A program made the translations under genes and the position numbers. Shown in pieces: positions 1 through 7,155 of a DNA stretch of 64,000 nucleotides (the first letter of the stretch is position 1; each line of letters opens with the position of its first letter). The notes under the pieces are model-generated. The model searched no databases. It worked only from the letters and a program-made list of their open reading frames with translations, and had not been told where the DNA came from. The DNA lies in the NCBI RefSeq assembly GCF_024623185.1, contig NZ_JANJZK010000001.1, forward strand, positions 1 through 64,000. The letters are read 5' to 3'. Source of the stretch: Anaerofustis stercorihominis (GTDB lineage: Bacteria; Bacillota; Clostridia; Eubacteriales; Anaerofustaceae).

Positions 1-50
1 CTAAAAATCTCTGCCCGAGATTTTTGAAACAGTCGCTGCCCCGACCCGTA
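1..50 (-). repeat. Structured repeat, copy C1 (cut by window edge)
   Basis: Read on the minus strand, this starts with an ACGGG-n-CGGGGCAGCG block (bases 50 down to 35). A hairpin follows with 9-bp arms (17-25 and 3-11) around a GGGCA loop. The left arm of an outer stem (GCGACTG, bases 36-30) is present but its partner lies beyond the window. The same order of parts occurs at 1588-1845 (plus) and 26350-26507 (minus), with different stem sequences but almost the same loop. Bases 31-122 also form one arm of an inverted repeat with 1522-1612. Function unknown. Confidence 0.7.
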
Positions 51-110
51 TTTAAAGATAGTAATAGTAAATAATATAAGGAAGTAATATTTCCTATAAA
101 ATCTGCAATA

Positions 111-135
111 AAAAAGAACCATTTAGGCTCTTTTA
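111..135 (-). terminator. Terminator of the first XRE gene
   Basis: A short GC-containing stem with one mismatch is followed on the minus strand by a run of T. It overlaps the stop codon of the XRE gene that ends at 133, and lies inside the inverted repeat shared with 1522-1612. Confidence 0.6.
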
Positions 136-381
136 TTTTTTAGTATATTTTGTTTCCATATCATGAAATACCTCATCGTCCAGAAATTTATGAAGAGGCA
201 TATCAAATGCGACGGATATCTGTCCAATTTCTTGTATATGCAAGTTTTTTGCGGTGCCGGTTATTAATTTATTTATATAATTGAGTGAAACATCTGACTT
301 TTTTGATAGTTCCTCGGCAGTCATACCTTTTTCTTTAAGTAAATATTTTATTCTTATACTGAAAGCTTCTTCTATTTTCAT
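133..381 (-). CDS. Small XRE-family HTH regulator
   Basis: This 82-residue protein is essentially one Cro/C1-type helix-turn-helix. Residues about 5-65 carry the family pattern, with IKYLLKEKGMTAEELSKKS as helices 1-2 and VSLNYINKLITG as the recognition region. No second domain is present. It is clearly related to the 81-residue XRE protein at 1276-1521, sharing the IRI..L.KE.G start and the closing F.. E.F segment. The two genes point away from each other and carry the same terminator region and downstream sequence, as if from an inverted duplication. Such proteins bind short palindromes and often regulate themselves; the target here is unknown. Confidence 0.8.
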   Translation of the reverse strand: MKIEEAFSIRIKYLLKEKGMTAEELSKKSDVSLNYINKLITGTAKNLHIQEIGQISVAFDMPLHKFLDDEVFHDMETKYTKK

Positions 382-427
382 TGTATACCTTTCTGTGGGG
401 TTTTGCCTTAAGGGCGACCTTCTTTTT

Positions 428-467
428 CCCCTCCCTTAAGGGAAAGATAAGATATCGGAGGGAGGGG
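428..467. repeat. Long C/G-rich hairpin between XRE genes
   Basis: CCCCTCCC at 428-435 is complementary to GGGAGGGG at 460-467. The loop region overlaps an internal palindrome, TCCCTTAAGGGA at 432-443. It lies between the two minus-strand XRE genes and is far more GC-rich than its surroundings. There is no T-run, so it is not a standard terminator. It could be a regulator site, a processing signal or a repeat remnant. Confidence 0.5.
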
Positions 468-495
468 TGTATATTTTTAAAAGGGAAATTAAAAA

Positions 496-858
496 TTATA
501 TTTCCTGCATTGACTTTATGTACTCTTTTAAATCATATTGTTTTAATATATTTAAATTATGTATCAATAAGTTTTTCTCTTTTACTGTACAATTTTTAAA
601 AATCCTATCTAGTTCTTTCATGGTTAAGTATATCGACTGATTATCTATTTCCAAACTTAATAGATCGTCAAGACTTACATTTAGTGTTTTTGCAATAGCA
701 ACTATCGTTGGCAGTGAGATTTTTGCAATTCCGTTTTCCACATGACTCAAATGACTGGCTGATAAGTCTATTATTTCAGCTAATGTTTCTTGTGTATAAC
801 CTTGCTTTTTTCTTGCTTCTTTAATTTTTCCTCCAACTTTTTTATAATTGATTTGCAT
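496..858 (-). CDS. XRE-family HTH regulator with C-terminal extension
   Basis: The protein has 120 residues. An HTH_3 domain at about residues 8-65 (GGKIKEARKKQGYTQETLAEI, then LSASHLSHVENG) is a textbook Cro/C1 DNA-binding domain. A hydrophilic tail of about 50 residues, rich in Leu, Lys and Ile, may be a dimerisation helix. It is a different branch from the shorter XRE proteins on either side. The ATG at 858 begins MQINYKKVGGKIKEARKKQ. Its position between two divergently pointing homologues suggests a small regulatory cluster, possibly a remnant of a mobile region, but no phage or toxin gene is alongside. Confidence 0.85.
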   Translation of the reverse strand: MQINYKKVGGKIKEARKKQGYTQETLAEIIDLSASHLSHVENGIAKISLPTIVAIAKTLNVSLDDLLSLEIDNQSIYLTMKELDRIFKNCTVKEKNLLIHNLNILKQYDLKEYIKSMQEI

Positions 859-1275
859 TATTTACACCATTCAAATTATTTTACTTAATTTTATAGAAGT
901 TTTTATTTTTTATCTACGCTTCTATGTGTACTCCGAAGTATCTTTATATTGTATACATGAATTTATCGCTGTCGATATAAATACACACATGTATAGCTAT
1001 ACTGTGGATAATATTTTTACTTATAAATATTTTATAATTTTTTCATTTGTTATGTCGTCCATATTTGGTCTTTTATATTTATAGATTATAGAAATATATA
1101 AAATATAATAAGTTAACCATAAATGGAAGTTAGTTTAGGGAGTTAGAATTAAAAATTATGTACAAATATATATTCACCATATATGGTTAACTTATATGTA
1201 TTATATCATAAAAACTGAAAATTCACCATATATGGTTAAAAAAATTTTGTACAATATATAAAAGGAGAAAATACT
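859..1275. other. Intergenic region between divergent XRE genes
   Basis: This stretch of about 417 bases is very A+T-rich. It holds three related palindromic boxes (1112-1126, 1173-1191, 1222-1239) upstream of the gene at 1276. An open frame on the plus strand from about 848 to 1084 starts with TTG, has no ribosome site and has a low-complexity composition, so I do not call it a gene. Confidence 0.6.
1112..1239 (+). promoter_or_regulatory. Three operator-like boxes before the XRE gene at 1276
   Basis: TTCACCATATATGGTTAA occurs at 1173-1190 and again at 1222-1239, and its inverted, slightly changed form TTAACCATAAATGG at 1113-1126. The core CCATATATGG is a perfect palindrome. Spacing between the first bases of the two direct copies is 49 bases. 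Sites this similar next to an XRE gene usually bind that regulator; that link is inference. Confidence 0.7.
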
Positions 1276-1521
1276 ATGGATATTGACGAATGTGTAAAAA
1301 TTAGAATTAATAATTTAATAAAAGAAAGAGGATTGTCTGAAAATCAATTAGCTAAAAAATCAAGTCTTTCTTATTCTACTTTAAAAAATATATTAAATGA
1401 TACTACTGGAAATCCGGGTATTAAAACTATAAGAAAGATATGTAATGGATTTGAAATGGATATACTTGATTTTTTTGCGGGCGAAGAGTTTGAAAGCATA
1501 AGGTATAAAAAAGAACGCTAA
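1276..1521 (+). CDS. Small XRE-family HTH regulator
   Basis: This 81-residue single-domain Cro/C1 helix-turn-helix protein has helices 1-2 at about residues 8-30 (IRINNLIKERGLSENQLAKK) and a recognition segment, LSYSTLKNILND, at about 31-42. A strong ribosome site, AAAGGAG, lies at 1261-1267, eight bases before the ATG. Three palindromic boxes just upstream suggest self-regulation. The stop codon is inside the terminator hairpin. It is a paralogue of the divergent gene at 133-381, and their 3' flanks are more alike in DNA than the proteins are in sequence. Confidence 0.85.
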   Translation: MDIDECVKIRINNLIKERGLSENQLAKKSSLSYSTLKNILNDTTGNPGIKTIRKICNGFEMDILDFFAGEEFESIRYKKER

Positions 1522-1534
1522 AGCGTTCTTTTTT
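1511..1534 (+). terminator. Terminator of the XRE gene at 1276
   Basis: AAGAACGC and GCGTTCTT form an 8-bp perfect stem with a TAAA loop, followed by TTTT. The loop contains the stop codon. Confidence 0.85.
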
Positions 1535-1612
1535 ATTGCCGATTTTATATAAAATATTATTTTCCATTTATTATTACTATCTTTAAATACGGGGCGGGGC
1601 AGCGGTCGTTTG
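1522..1612. repeat. Right arm of ~90-bp inverted repeat (partner 31-122)
   Basis: The reverse complement of 31-122 matches 1522-1612 closely. Shared blocks include GTTCTTTTTTATTGC, TTATTACTATCTTTAAATAC and the GGGGCAGCG block. Small gaps and substitutions show it is not recent. The two arms lie just downstream of the two outward-pointing XRE paralogues and run into repeat copies C1 and C2. Confidence 0.8.
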
Positions 1613-1845
1613 GAGAAAGTGCGGGTAGCACTTTCCCAAAATCCGACCGCGTAAAAAGCCGCCACGGCGACTGAGTGGAAGATTTTTATCCAATATTTTT
1701 ATCTTCGGAAAAATATTGGCGGGTCTTAGGGTGGAACCCTATAAACCAATTTGCGTAAAGAGCCTCCGCGGCTTGAGCGGAGCCCTTTATTCTTAAACTT
1801 TGGGCGAGCAAAGTTTGAGCGGGGTGAAAGGGGCAGAGCCCCTTA
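1588..1845 (+). repeat. Structured repeat, copy C2 with a second partial unit
   Basis: In order: block TACGGGGCGGGGCAG (1588-1602); outer stem 1602-1608/1644-1650; inner hairpin 1615-1622/1628-1635 with loop GGGTA; a GCCG...CGGCGACTGAGTGGAAG stretch (1658-1681); hairpin 1690-1700/1709-1719 with loop ATCTTCGG; and hairpin 1727-1732/1736-1741 with loop GGA. A second partial unit follows, with GCGTAAAGAGCC at 1753, hairpin 1795-1802/1809-1816, and hairpin 1828-1834/1838-1844 with loop AGA. It ends at the stop codon of the MATE gene. Copy C3 has the same parts with different, compensated stems. No coding sequence of its own is seen. Confidence 0.75.
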
Positions 1846-3198
1846 GCCTTTCTTATTGATTTCTGGTAGAACGACCACAAGCATAGTGATAAAGCAGGCG
1901 AGCCCTCCGATGAAGTTTGAGATGGGTTCTGCGAGGAATACTCCATTTACTCCCAGAGAGAAAAACTTCGGAAGGAGGATAGTTAGGGGAGTCACTATTA
2001 TCACTTTTCTGAAAATGGAAAAGAATACCGCGTATCCCGATTTACCGAGGGAAACAAATACTCTCTGCCCGGCAAACTGAAGAGCCATCATAAAGAAGCC
2101 GAAGAAATAAATTTCTATTGCGGGTATACTCTTTGCTATCAGTTTCGGGTCGTGGTTGAATATTTTAATGAATACATCTGGGAAGGCTATAATGGTTATC
2201 CATGCGAGGAAAGTGTAGGTTATACAAATCACCGACATGAATTTTATCGCTTTTTTCAGCTTGTCGAAGTTTTTTGCTCCGTAGTTGTAGCTCATTACAG
2301 GGGTCGCTCCGTCTGTGATACCGCTGACGGGCATGGTGAATATTTCCCTTATGGAATTTAAAATAGTCATTACGCCGACGTATAGATCCCCTCCGTAGAT
2401 TTGGAGAGTGGCGTTGCATATTATTTGTACTATACTGTTGGTTACGGACATGATAAATCCCGACATACCAAGGTCGATTATCCTCTGTACTCTGCTAAAC
2501 TTAAGTACCATGCTTTCTTTTGTAAGCTTTAAAATGGCTTTTTTCCCCGTCAGGAATTTCAGTACCCATAAACTTGAAAGTAATTGGGATATGATAGTTG
2601 CTATTGCGGCACCTTTTACTCCCATGCCGAAATAGAATATGAATATAGGGTCCAGGATAAGATTGGTAAATGCTCCGAGCATTACGGTGAGCATTCCCTT
2701 CTTTGCAAAGCCCTGTGCATTTATGAAGCTGTTCATCCCAAGGCTGGTCATTACGAATATATTCCCAAGTAAATATATGGTTATGTAATCTCTTGCAAAA
2801 GGATATGTAGCGTCGCTTGCTCCGAAGAGGTATAGTATAGGTTTTTGAAATAAAAGCCCTATTACCGTAAGAGATACTCCGAAGATTATCATCATAAGAA
2901 AAGAATTCCCCATGATTTTTTGAGCTTCTTCATCGTTTTCTCTGCCTCTTTCCATGGAAAAAAGAGGGGCTCCTCCGAAGGAAAACAGGTTTGCAAAGGC
3001 GGTCACTATCATGATTATGGGAAAACATAATCCAAGACCCGTTAAGGCAAGGGTACCCGTAGTCGGTATCCTTCCTATGTAAATCCTGTCTATCATGTTG
3101 TAAAGGAGGTTTATAAGCTGTGCAACCGTCATGGGTACCGCAAGTTTTAATATATTTTTTGCGGGGCTTCCTATGCTGAAATCTGCGTTATTATTCAT
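1843..3198 (-). CDS. MATE-family efflux transporter
   Basis: This 451-residue multi-pass protein has about 12 hydrophobic segments. It begins with the family pattern ILKLAVPMTVAQLINLLYNMIDRIYIGR (residues about 14-41; region LAVPMTVAQLINLLYN), then a G.LALTGLGLCFPI segment. The second half repeats the fold, as usual in MATE proteins. These exporters use Na+ or H+ gradients to expel cationic drugs or metabolites. An AGGAGGAAGT ribosome site supports the ATG at 3198. The gene is divergent from the DMT transporter at 3413, and its 3' end touches repeat copy C2. Substrate unknown. Confidence 0.9.
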   Translation of the reverse strand: MNNNADFSIGSPAKNILKLAVPMTVAQLINLLYNMIDRIYIGRIPTTGTLALTGLGLCFPIIMIVTAFANLFSFGGAPLFSMERGRENDEEAQKIMGNSFLMMIIFGVSLTVIGLLFQKPILYLFGASDATYPFARDYITIYLLGNIFVMTSLGMNSFINAQGFAKKGMLTVMLGAFTNLILDPIFIFYFGMGVKGAAIATIISQLLSSLWVLKFLTGKKAILKLTKESMVLKFSRVQRIIDLGMSGFIMSVTNSIVQIICNATLQIYGGDLYVGVMTILNSIREIFTMPVSGITDGATPVMSYNYGAKNFDKLKKAIKFMSVICITYTFLAWITIIAFPDVFIKIFNHDPKLIAKSIPAIEIYFFGFFMMALQFAGQRVFVSLGKSGYAVFFSIFRKVIIVTPLTILLPKFFSLGVNGVFLAEPISNFIGGLACFITMLVVVLPEINKKG

Positions 3199-3412
3199 AC
3201 TTCCTCCTTATATTTTTTTATATATTATTATATGCTTCATCTTCCTATATAGTCAATAGGTGTAGATAGATAGATTTTGACTTATATGATTTATACAAAG
3301 TATTATTTTTGATTAGAGTAATTTTAAAATGTAAATGATAAAAATCAAGTGTAGAACCGTGTATAATTTTATGATATAATGATTACTCACGTAGAAATGA
3401 AGGAGACACATT

Positions 3413-4330
3413 ATGGGAATGAATGAAAAAAATAAATCACTATGTGCCGATTTTTTCCTTTTGGTAATGGCTTTTATATGGGGAAGCGGATTTATAGTGA
3501 CAAAGAACGGTTTAGATGCACTAAGCGGTACTCAGCTTATATTCACAAGGTTTGTAATTGCCGCTGTAACACTGTTTATCATTAATATAAAAAAGTTAAA
3601 TCTTATTACGAAGAAAACTGTAATGAAAAGTGCTTTAATAGGCTTTGTTTTATTTTTGGGTTTTGCTTTTCAAACTTACGGACTTGCCGAGACTTCCGCT
3701 GGAAAGAGCGCTTTTTTGACTGCGGTGTATGTTGCGATAGTCCCTTTTATAGCGATGTTTGTGGGTAGACAAAAGCCGGAAAAGCATAATTTTATTGCGG
3801 CTTTGCTCATGATAATAGGGATATTTTTACTTACAATGAACCCAAGGGAAGGTCTTAATATAAATTACTACGACGGTATCACCCTTATAGGGTCAGTATT
3901 TTGGGCGTTTCATGTGTTCTTTGTCGGCATTTTTTCCAAAGATGAAGACCCTATTATCCTATGCATGATGCAAATGGCGTTTGCGGGACTATTTGCTTTT
4001 ATATTTCTTATATTTAACGGAGAATTATTTACTTTTAATATAACGGGAAGTACGGTTCCTATGTTACTGTATCTCGGGGTAATCGCTTCGGCTATAGCTT
4101 TTTTAATTCAAAATGTTGCTCAAAAGTATACTACTCCCACTCATGCGGGAATACTTATGAGTATGGAAAGTGTATTTGGGACTATCCTAGGTATTATTTT
4201 CCTAAACGAAATTTTTACTATACAAATGCTGTTCGGTGCTGTTATAATATTCACAGCCTTGATATTGGCTGAAACGAAATTTGCTTTTTTAAAAAAAGAA
4301 AAAATTAAAATAGAAACCGATGACATTTAG
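3413..4330 (+). CDS. EamA/DMT-family transporter
   Basis: This 305-residue protein has about ten hydrophobic helices in two repeated EamA halves. Recognisable stretches are FIWGSGFIVTKNGLDALSG near the start and GVIASAIAFLIQNVAQKYTTP with HAGILMSMESVFGTILG in the second half, which match drug/metabolite transporters of the RhaT/YdcZ type. The ribosome site GAAGGAGACACATT precedes the ATG. A TATAAT box at 3375-3380 with a weak -35 may be its promoter. murB starts 14 bases after its stop, so the two are probably co-transcribed. Substrate unknown. Confidence 0.9.
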   Translation: MGMNEKNKSLCADFFLLVMAFIWGSGFIVTKNGLDALSGTQLIFTRFVIAAVTLFIINIKKLNLITKKTVMKSALIGFVLFLGFAFQTYGLAETSAGKSAFLTAVYVAIVPFIAMFVGRQKPEKHNFIAALLMIIGIFLLTMNPREGLNINYYDGITLIGSVFWAFHVFFVGIFSKDEDPIILCMMQMAFAGLFAFIFLIFNGELFTFNITGSTVPMLLYLGVIASAIAFLIQNVAQKYTTPTHAGILMSMESVFGTILGIIFLNEIFTIQMLFGAVIIFTALILAETKFAFLKKEKIKIETDDI

Positions 4331-4344
4331 TCAAAAGGAGAAAT

Positions 4345-5247
4345 ATGGATATAAAAGAAATCGAAAAAATCATAGGAAGCGAAAATGTTTTATTAAATGA
4401 ACCTATGAAGAAACATTCCAACTTCAGAAGCGGCGGAGATGCGAAGATTTATTTGACGCCAAAAACTTCAGATGAATTTGTTAAAGTAATTGAATATTTA
4501 AAAGAAAATAATGAAGAGTTTATCGTTCTCGGAAGAGGGACCAATATACTTGTAAAAGACGGGGGAATAAAAAACACCGTCGTAAGTACATTCAAAATGA
4601 CCGGACTTGATATAGACGGAGAAGTCATAACCGCCAATGCGGGGACTCCTTTAGCACTGATAGCAAATAAAGCGCTGGCTTCATCTCTTGCGGGATTTGA
4701 ATTTGCGGGGGGTATACCCGGCAGTCTCGGAGGAGGCGTATTCATGAATGCGGGAGCTCACGGCGGTGAGATGAAAGACGTGCTCCTTGACGTTACGGTA
4801 TTCGATAAAAATGGAAATGATGTTAAAGTCCTTACTCCAAGCGATTTGGATCTAAGCTACAGACACAGCAATATAGAAGAAAAAGGATATATCGTCCTAT
4901 CCGCAAGGATAAAGCTCAGAGAAGGAAATAAAGAAGAAATAAAAGCCAATATGGATGAATTCAAAGATTACAGGACCGGGACCCAGCCGAGCGAGGCTTC
5001 AGCGGGAAGTACCTTTAAAAGACCCGAAGGATATATCGCCGCTAAGCTTATAGACGAAGCTGGGCTTAAGGGTTATCATGTGGGAGATGCGGGAGTCAGC
5101 GAAAAGCATGCCGGCTTTGTAATAAATAAAAGTAATGCATCTTCAAAAGAAATCTTAGATGTTATTGATTATGTAAAAAAAGAAGTATACAATAAATATA
5201 AAGTAAAACTGGAAGAAGAAGTCAGAATTATTGGAGAAGATGATTAG
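4345..5247 (+). CDS. murB: UDP-N-acetylenolpyruvoylglucosamine reductase
   Basis: MurB reduces UDP-GlcNAc-enolpyruvate to UDP-MurNAc with NADPH and FAD, the second committed step of peptidoglycan precursor synthesis in the cytoplasm. The 300-residue length is typical. Family motifs are the FAD-binding RGTNILVKDGG (about 63-74), FEFAGGIPGSLGGGVFMNAGAHGGE, YRHSN, and AGSTFKRPEGYIAAKLID with the catalytic Ser region, ending in a C-terminal Glu segment. AAGGAG lies just before the ATG. It follows a DMT transporter and is followed 11 bases later by a small membrane protein gene. Confidence 0.97.
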   Translation: MDIKEIEKIIGSENVLLNEPMKKHSNFRSGGDAKIYLTPKTSDEFVKVIEYLKENNEEFIVLGRGTNILVKDGGIKNTVVSTFKMTGLDIDGEVITANAGTPLALIANKALASSLAGFEFAGGIPGSLGGGVFMNAGAHGGEMKDVLLDVTVFDKNGNDVKVLTPSDLDLSYRHSNIEEKGYIVLSARIKLREGNKEEIKANMDEFKDYRTGTQPSEASAGSTFKRPEGYIAAKLIDEAGLKGYHVGDAGVSEKHAGFVINKSNASSKEILDVIDYVKKEVYNKYKVKLEEEVRIIGEDD

Positions 5248-5258
5248 GAGGTAGGAGC

Positions 5259-5732
5259 ATGAATTATGCCGATTTTAAAATTATAAAGGATAAACTGGAG
5301 AAGAGAGCGAAGATACTCTCTATGGTACCGATTTTTATATTCCTTGCAATGATATTTCAAATCGTTTTACTTATCGTGCAGGCTGAAACGAGTGCGACAT
5401 GGTTCAACTTTGTGTTGGTAGACCAGTTCTTTACAAATGCGCATTTATTTTATGCCGCTGAGAATATAGTGTTATCTGTACTCTTTTACGGGGCTGTGGG
5501 AGTAAGTGTGATTATAATCGGCACATGTGCGTTTTTCTGCTATAGGAATATAAAGTTTTCTTACGGAGTACTGACATTTTTCTATTTCATAGATTTTGTT
5601 GTAGCGGTGCTTTCCATAGATTATATCCAAATGGGAGTTCACTTTGTATTCCTATGCCTGATGTTCTATGCCTTAAGAACCCTTACTCATCTAAACAGTA
5701 TCCCAAAAGAAGTATGGGGTTACGGAGAATAA
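5259..5732 (+). CDS. Four-helix membrane protein, function unknown
   Basis: The protein has 157 residues with four hydrophobic helices at about 22-44, 68-95, 101-122 and 126-147, a short Lys-rich N terminus and a polar C-terminal tail. I recognise no family. GGAGGTAGGAGC before the ATG is a strong ribosome site, and the gene starts 11 bases after murB, so it is likely the last gene of that operon. A two-way terminator follows it directly. No catalytic motif is visible. Confidence 0.8.
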   Translation: MNYADFKIIKDKLEKRAKILSMVPIFIFLAMIFQIVLLIVQAETSATWFNFVLVDQFFTNAHLFYAAENIVLSVLFYGAVGVSVIIIGTCAFFCYRNIKFSYGVLTFFYFIDFVVAVLSIDYIQMGVHFVFLCLMFYALRTLTHLNSIPKEVWGYGE

Positions 5733-5760
5733 AAAAAGAGCTTATAAAAGCTCTTTTTTA
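5731..5760. terminator. Bidirectional terminator
   Basis: AAAGAGCTT (5735-5743) and AAGCTCTTT (5748-5756) form a stem flanked by A and T runs. It serves the plus-strand murB operon and the converging minus-strand operon that ends at 5758. Confidence 0.9.
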
Positions 5761-6078
5761 TTTGTATTTTACAGCTGTTCCGTAAGCGAATACTTCCGCT
5801 GCACCCTGCATTATCGCCGCTGAAGCGTATCTAACGGCTACTATGGCATCTGCTCCCATTTCTTCAGCTTCCGAAACCATTCTCTTTGTTGCCATTGCTC
5901 TGGATTCGTTCATCATTTCGTTGTAAGATTTAAGTTCACCGCCGACTAAATTTTTAAATCCCTGTGAAATGTCCTTGCCGAAGTTCTTTGTTTGTATGCA
6001 CGAACCTTTTACAAGTCCCAGCATTTCAAATTCTTTCCCTTCGATTTTTTCAGTAGTTACCAAGATCATCTTCTTCAC
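5758..6078 (-). CDS. YbjQ/UPF0145 family protein
   Basis: This 106-residue protein matches the YbjQ-type fold: VTTEKIEGKEFEMLGLVKGSCIQ at the start (VTTEKIEGKEFEMLGLVKG, residues about 7-25), the ESRAMATKRMVSEAEEMGADAIVAVRY core, and a closing YGTAVKYK. The family forms small oligomers and has been called heavy-metal-binding, but its role is not established. Its start overlaps the upstream 75-residue membrane protein by 29 bases, so they are translated from one mRNA together with the phosphatase gene before them. Confidence 0.88.
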   Translation of the reverse strand: MKKMILVTTEKIEGKEFEMLGLVKGSCIQTKNFGKDISQGFKNLVGGELKSYNEMMNESRAMATKRMVSEAEEMGADAIVAVRYASAAIMQGAAEVFAYGTAVKYK

Positions 6079-6277
6079 CCTCCTCTATTTCTTCTAATCT
6101 TTCTATTACCGTATGTATCATAACACCTATAAGAGCTAAAAGCATAAGCCCCAGTACTATTTTTATAATAACAGGGAAATCTATAAGCATTACCGCCGAT
6201 ATATATATTATGAGTATAAGGCTTATAAATATACCCACTAAAATAGGTGCTACTTTCTTTTTGTTTTTATCGTTCAT
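6050..6277 (-). CDS. Small two-helix membrane protein
   Basis: The protein has 75 residues, with two hydrophobic helices (about 10-32 and 34-55) and an acidic tail ending in EEIEEGEEDDLGNY. It has no recognised family. It lies 3 bases after the phosphatase gene and overlaps the start of the YbjQ-like gene by 29 bases. The tight packing suggests it works with, or is translationally coupled to, the YbjQ-like protein. Confidence 0.75.
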   Translation of the reverse strand: MNDKNKKKVAPILVGIFISLILIIYISAVMLIDFPVIIKIVLGLMLLALIGVMIHTVIERLEEIEEGEEDDLGNY

Positions 6278-6280
6278 GAT

Positions 6281-7021
6281 TTATATTTCCTCTGTAAAGT
6301 ATTCAATTATTTTATCTAAATCGGTTTCTTGGATACCGCAGTCCATTAGGTAATTCCTGTACGAACCGTAAGTATTGATGACATAGTCATACACACATTC
6401 CATATATCTTGCCTTTGATAAAAAGACCTTTGATTTTCCCGTTTCATAGGCTTTCATAAAGTCGTCGTTTTCTCTCATATATGTATGGGATACTTCATAG
6501 TTAGCTTTTATATCGCCTCTGGAAACTTCGCATAAACCAAGGAGTATGGATGCGATAAGCCCCGTCCTGTCTTTGCCTGCCGTACAGTGGAACAAAAATC
6601 CTCCGTGAAGATTATTCGCTATGTATTCTATGATGCCTTTTATTATTTCTTTATGCTCTATACGCTTGATATATCCTTCGGGCATATTGAAATTTTTATC
6701 TTCTTTGGTGATATCGGCTACCATATCTACTATGCTTAAAGGGATGTTATAGTAATTTATCCCCTCTACATCTTTCAGTTTGTTTGGCTGAATAGCCGCT
6801 TCTTCCTGACTTCTAAGGTCGAGTACGTCTTTTACTCCGTAGCTTAGCAGTATATCTATGTCTTTATTTGTAATATATGTAAGTCCCGCGGACCTTATGA
6901 ATTTATGATATCTTGTTACTCTCGGAGTATCCGTATGGCAGCAGTACCCGCCGAGGTCCCTTACGTTGTTGGTTCCTTCCAAAGGAAGTTCACCGGAAAA
7001 ATTTATTTTGCTCAAGTCCAT
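6281..7021 (-). CDS. Tyrosine/dual-specificity protein phosphatase
   Basis: This 246-residue protein carries the signature HCTAGKDRTG at 145-154, with nucleophile Cys146 and Arg152. It also has NNVRDLGGY near residue 18 and LDLRSQEE near 67, typical of the bacterial Y_phosphatase3 (IphP-like) family. Such enzymes remove phosphate from tyrosine or serine/threonine residues and sometimes from phosphoinositides. No signal peptide is seen, so it is probably cytoplasmic. It is the first gene of a three-gene minus-strand operon. Natural substrate unknown. Confidence 0.92.
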   Translation of the reverse strand: MDLSKINFSGELPLEGTNNVRDLGGYCCHTDTPRVTRYHKFIRSAGLTYITNKDIDILLSYGVKDVLDLRSQEEAAIQPNKLKDVEGINYYNIPLSIVDMVADITKEDKNFNMPEGYIKRIEHKEIIKGIIEYIANNLHGGFLFHCTAGKDRTGLIASILLGLCEVSRGDIKANYEVSHTYMRENDDFMKAYETGKSKVFLSKARYMECVYDYVINTYGSYRNYLMDCGIQETDLDKIIEYFTEEI

Positions 7022-7155
7022 TTTTTATTCCTCTCTTATAGTTGTTATTTTACCACAAAAGAACTCTTCTTCCCAATAAATTTGAATAAGTTTATATTTG
7101 GTTGAAATAAAAAGGATAAAGGAGTAAAATCAAATAAAAAAGGGTAGGTAAAAAT

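Noticed and set aside
381-599. 72-codon open frame on the plus strand
   Set aside because: It overlaps the real XRE gene at 496-858 and a GC-rich hairpin; no ribosome site.
848-1084. 78-codon open frame between XRE genes
   Set aside because: It starts with TTG, has no ribosome site, overlaps the start of the XRE gene and has low-complexity A+T-driven composition.
1112-1239. CRISPR-like array
   Set aside because: Only three palindromic boxes with uneven spacing and orientation; better explained as operators. No cas gene in the window.
1-1845. Insertion sequence or prophage boundary
   Set aside because: No transposase, integrase or phage gene is present; inverted arms are explained by the repeat copies. 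A mobile cassette remains possible but is not shown.
1393-1946. Two minus-strand open frames across the repeat region
   Set aside because: They cross the XRE gene, the structured repeat and the MATE gene end; their residues are explained by hairpin sequence, not by a protein family.
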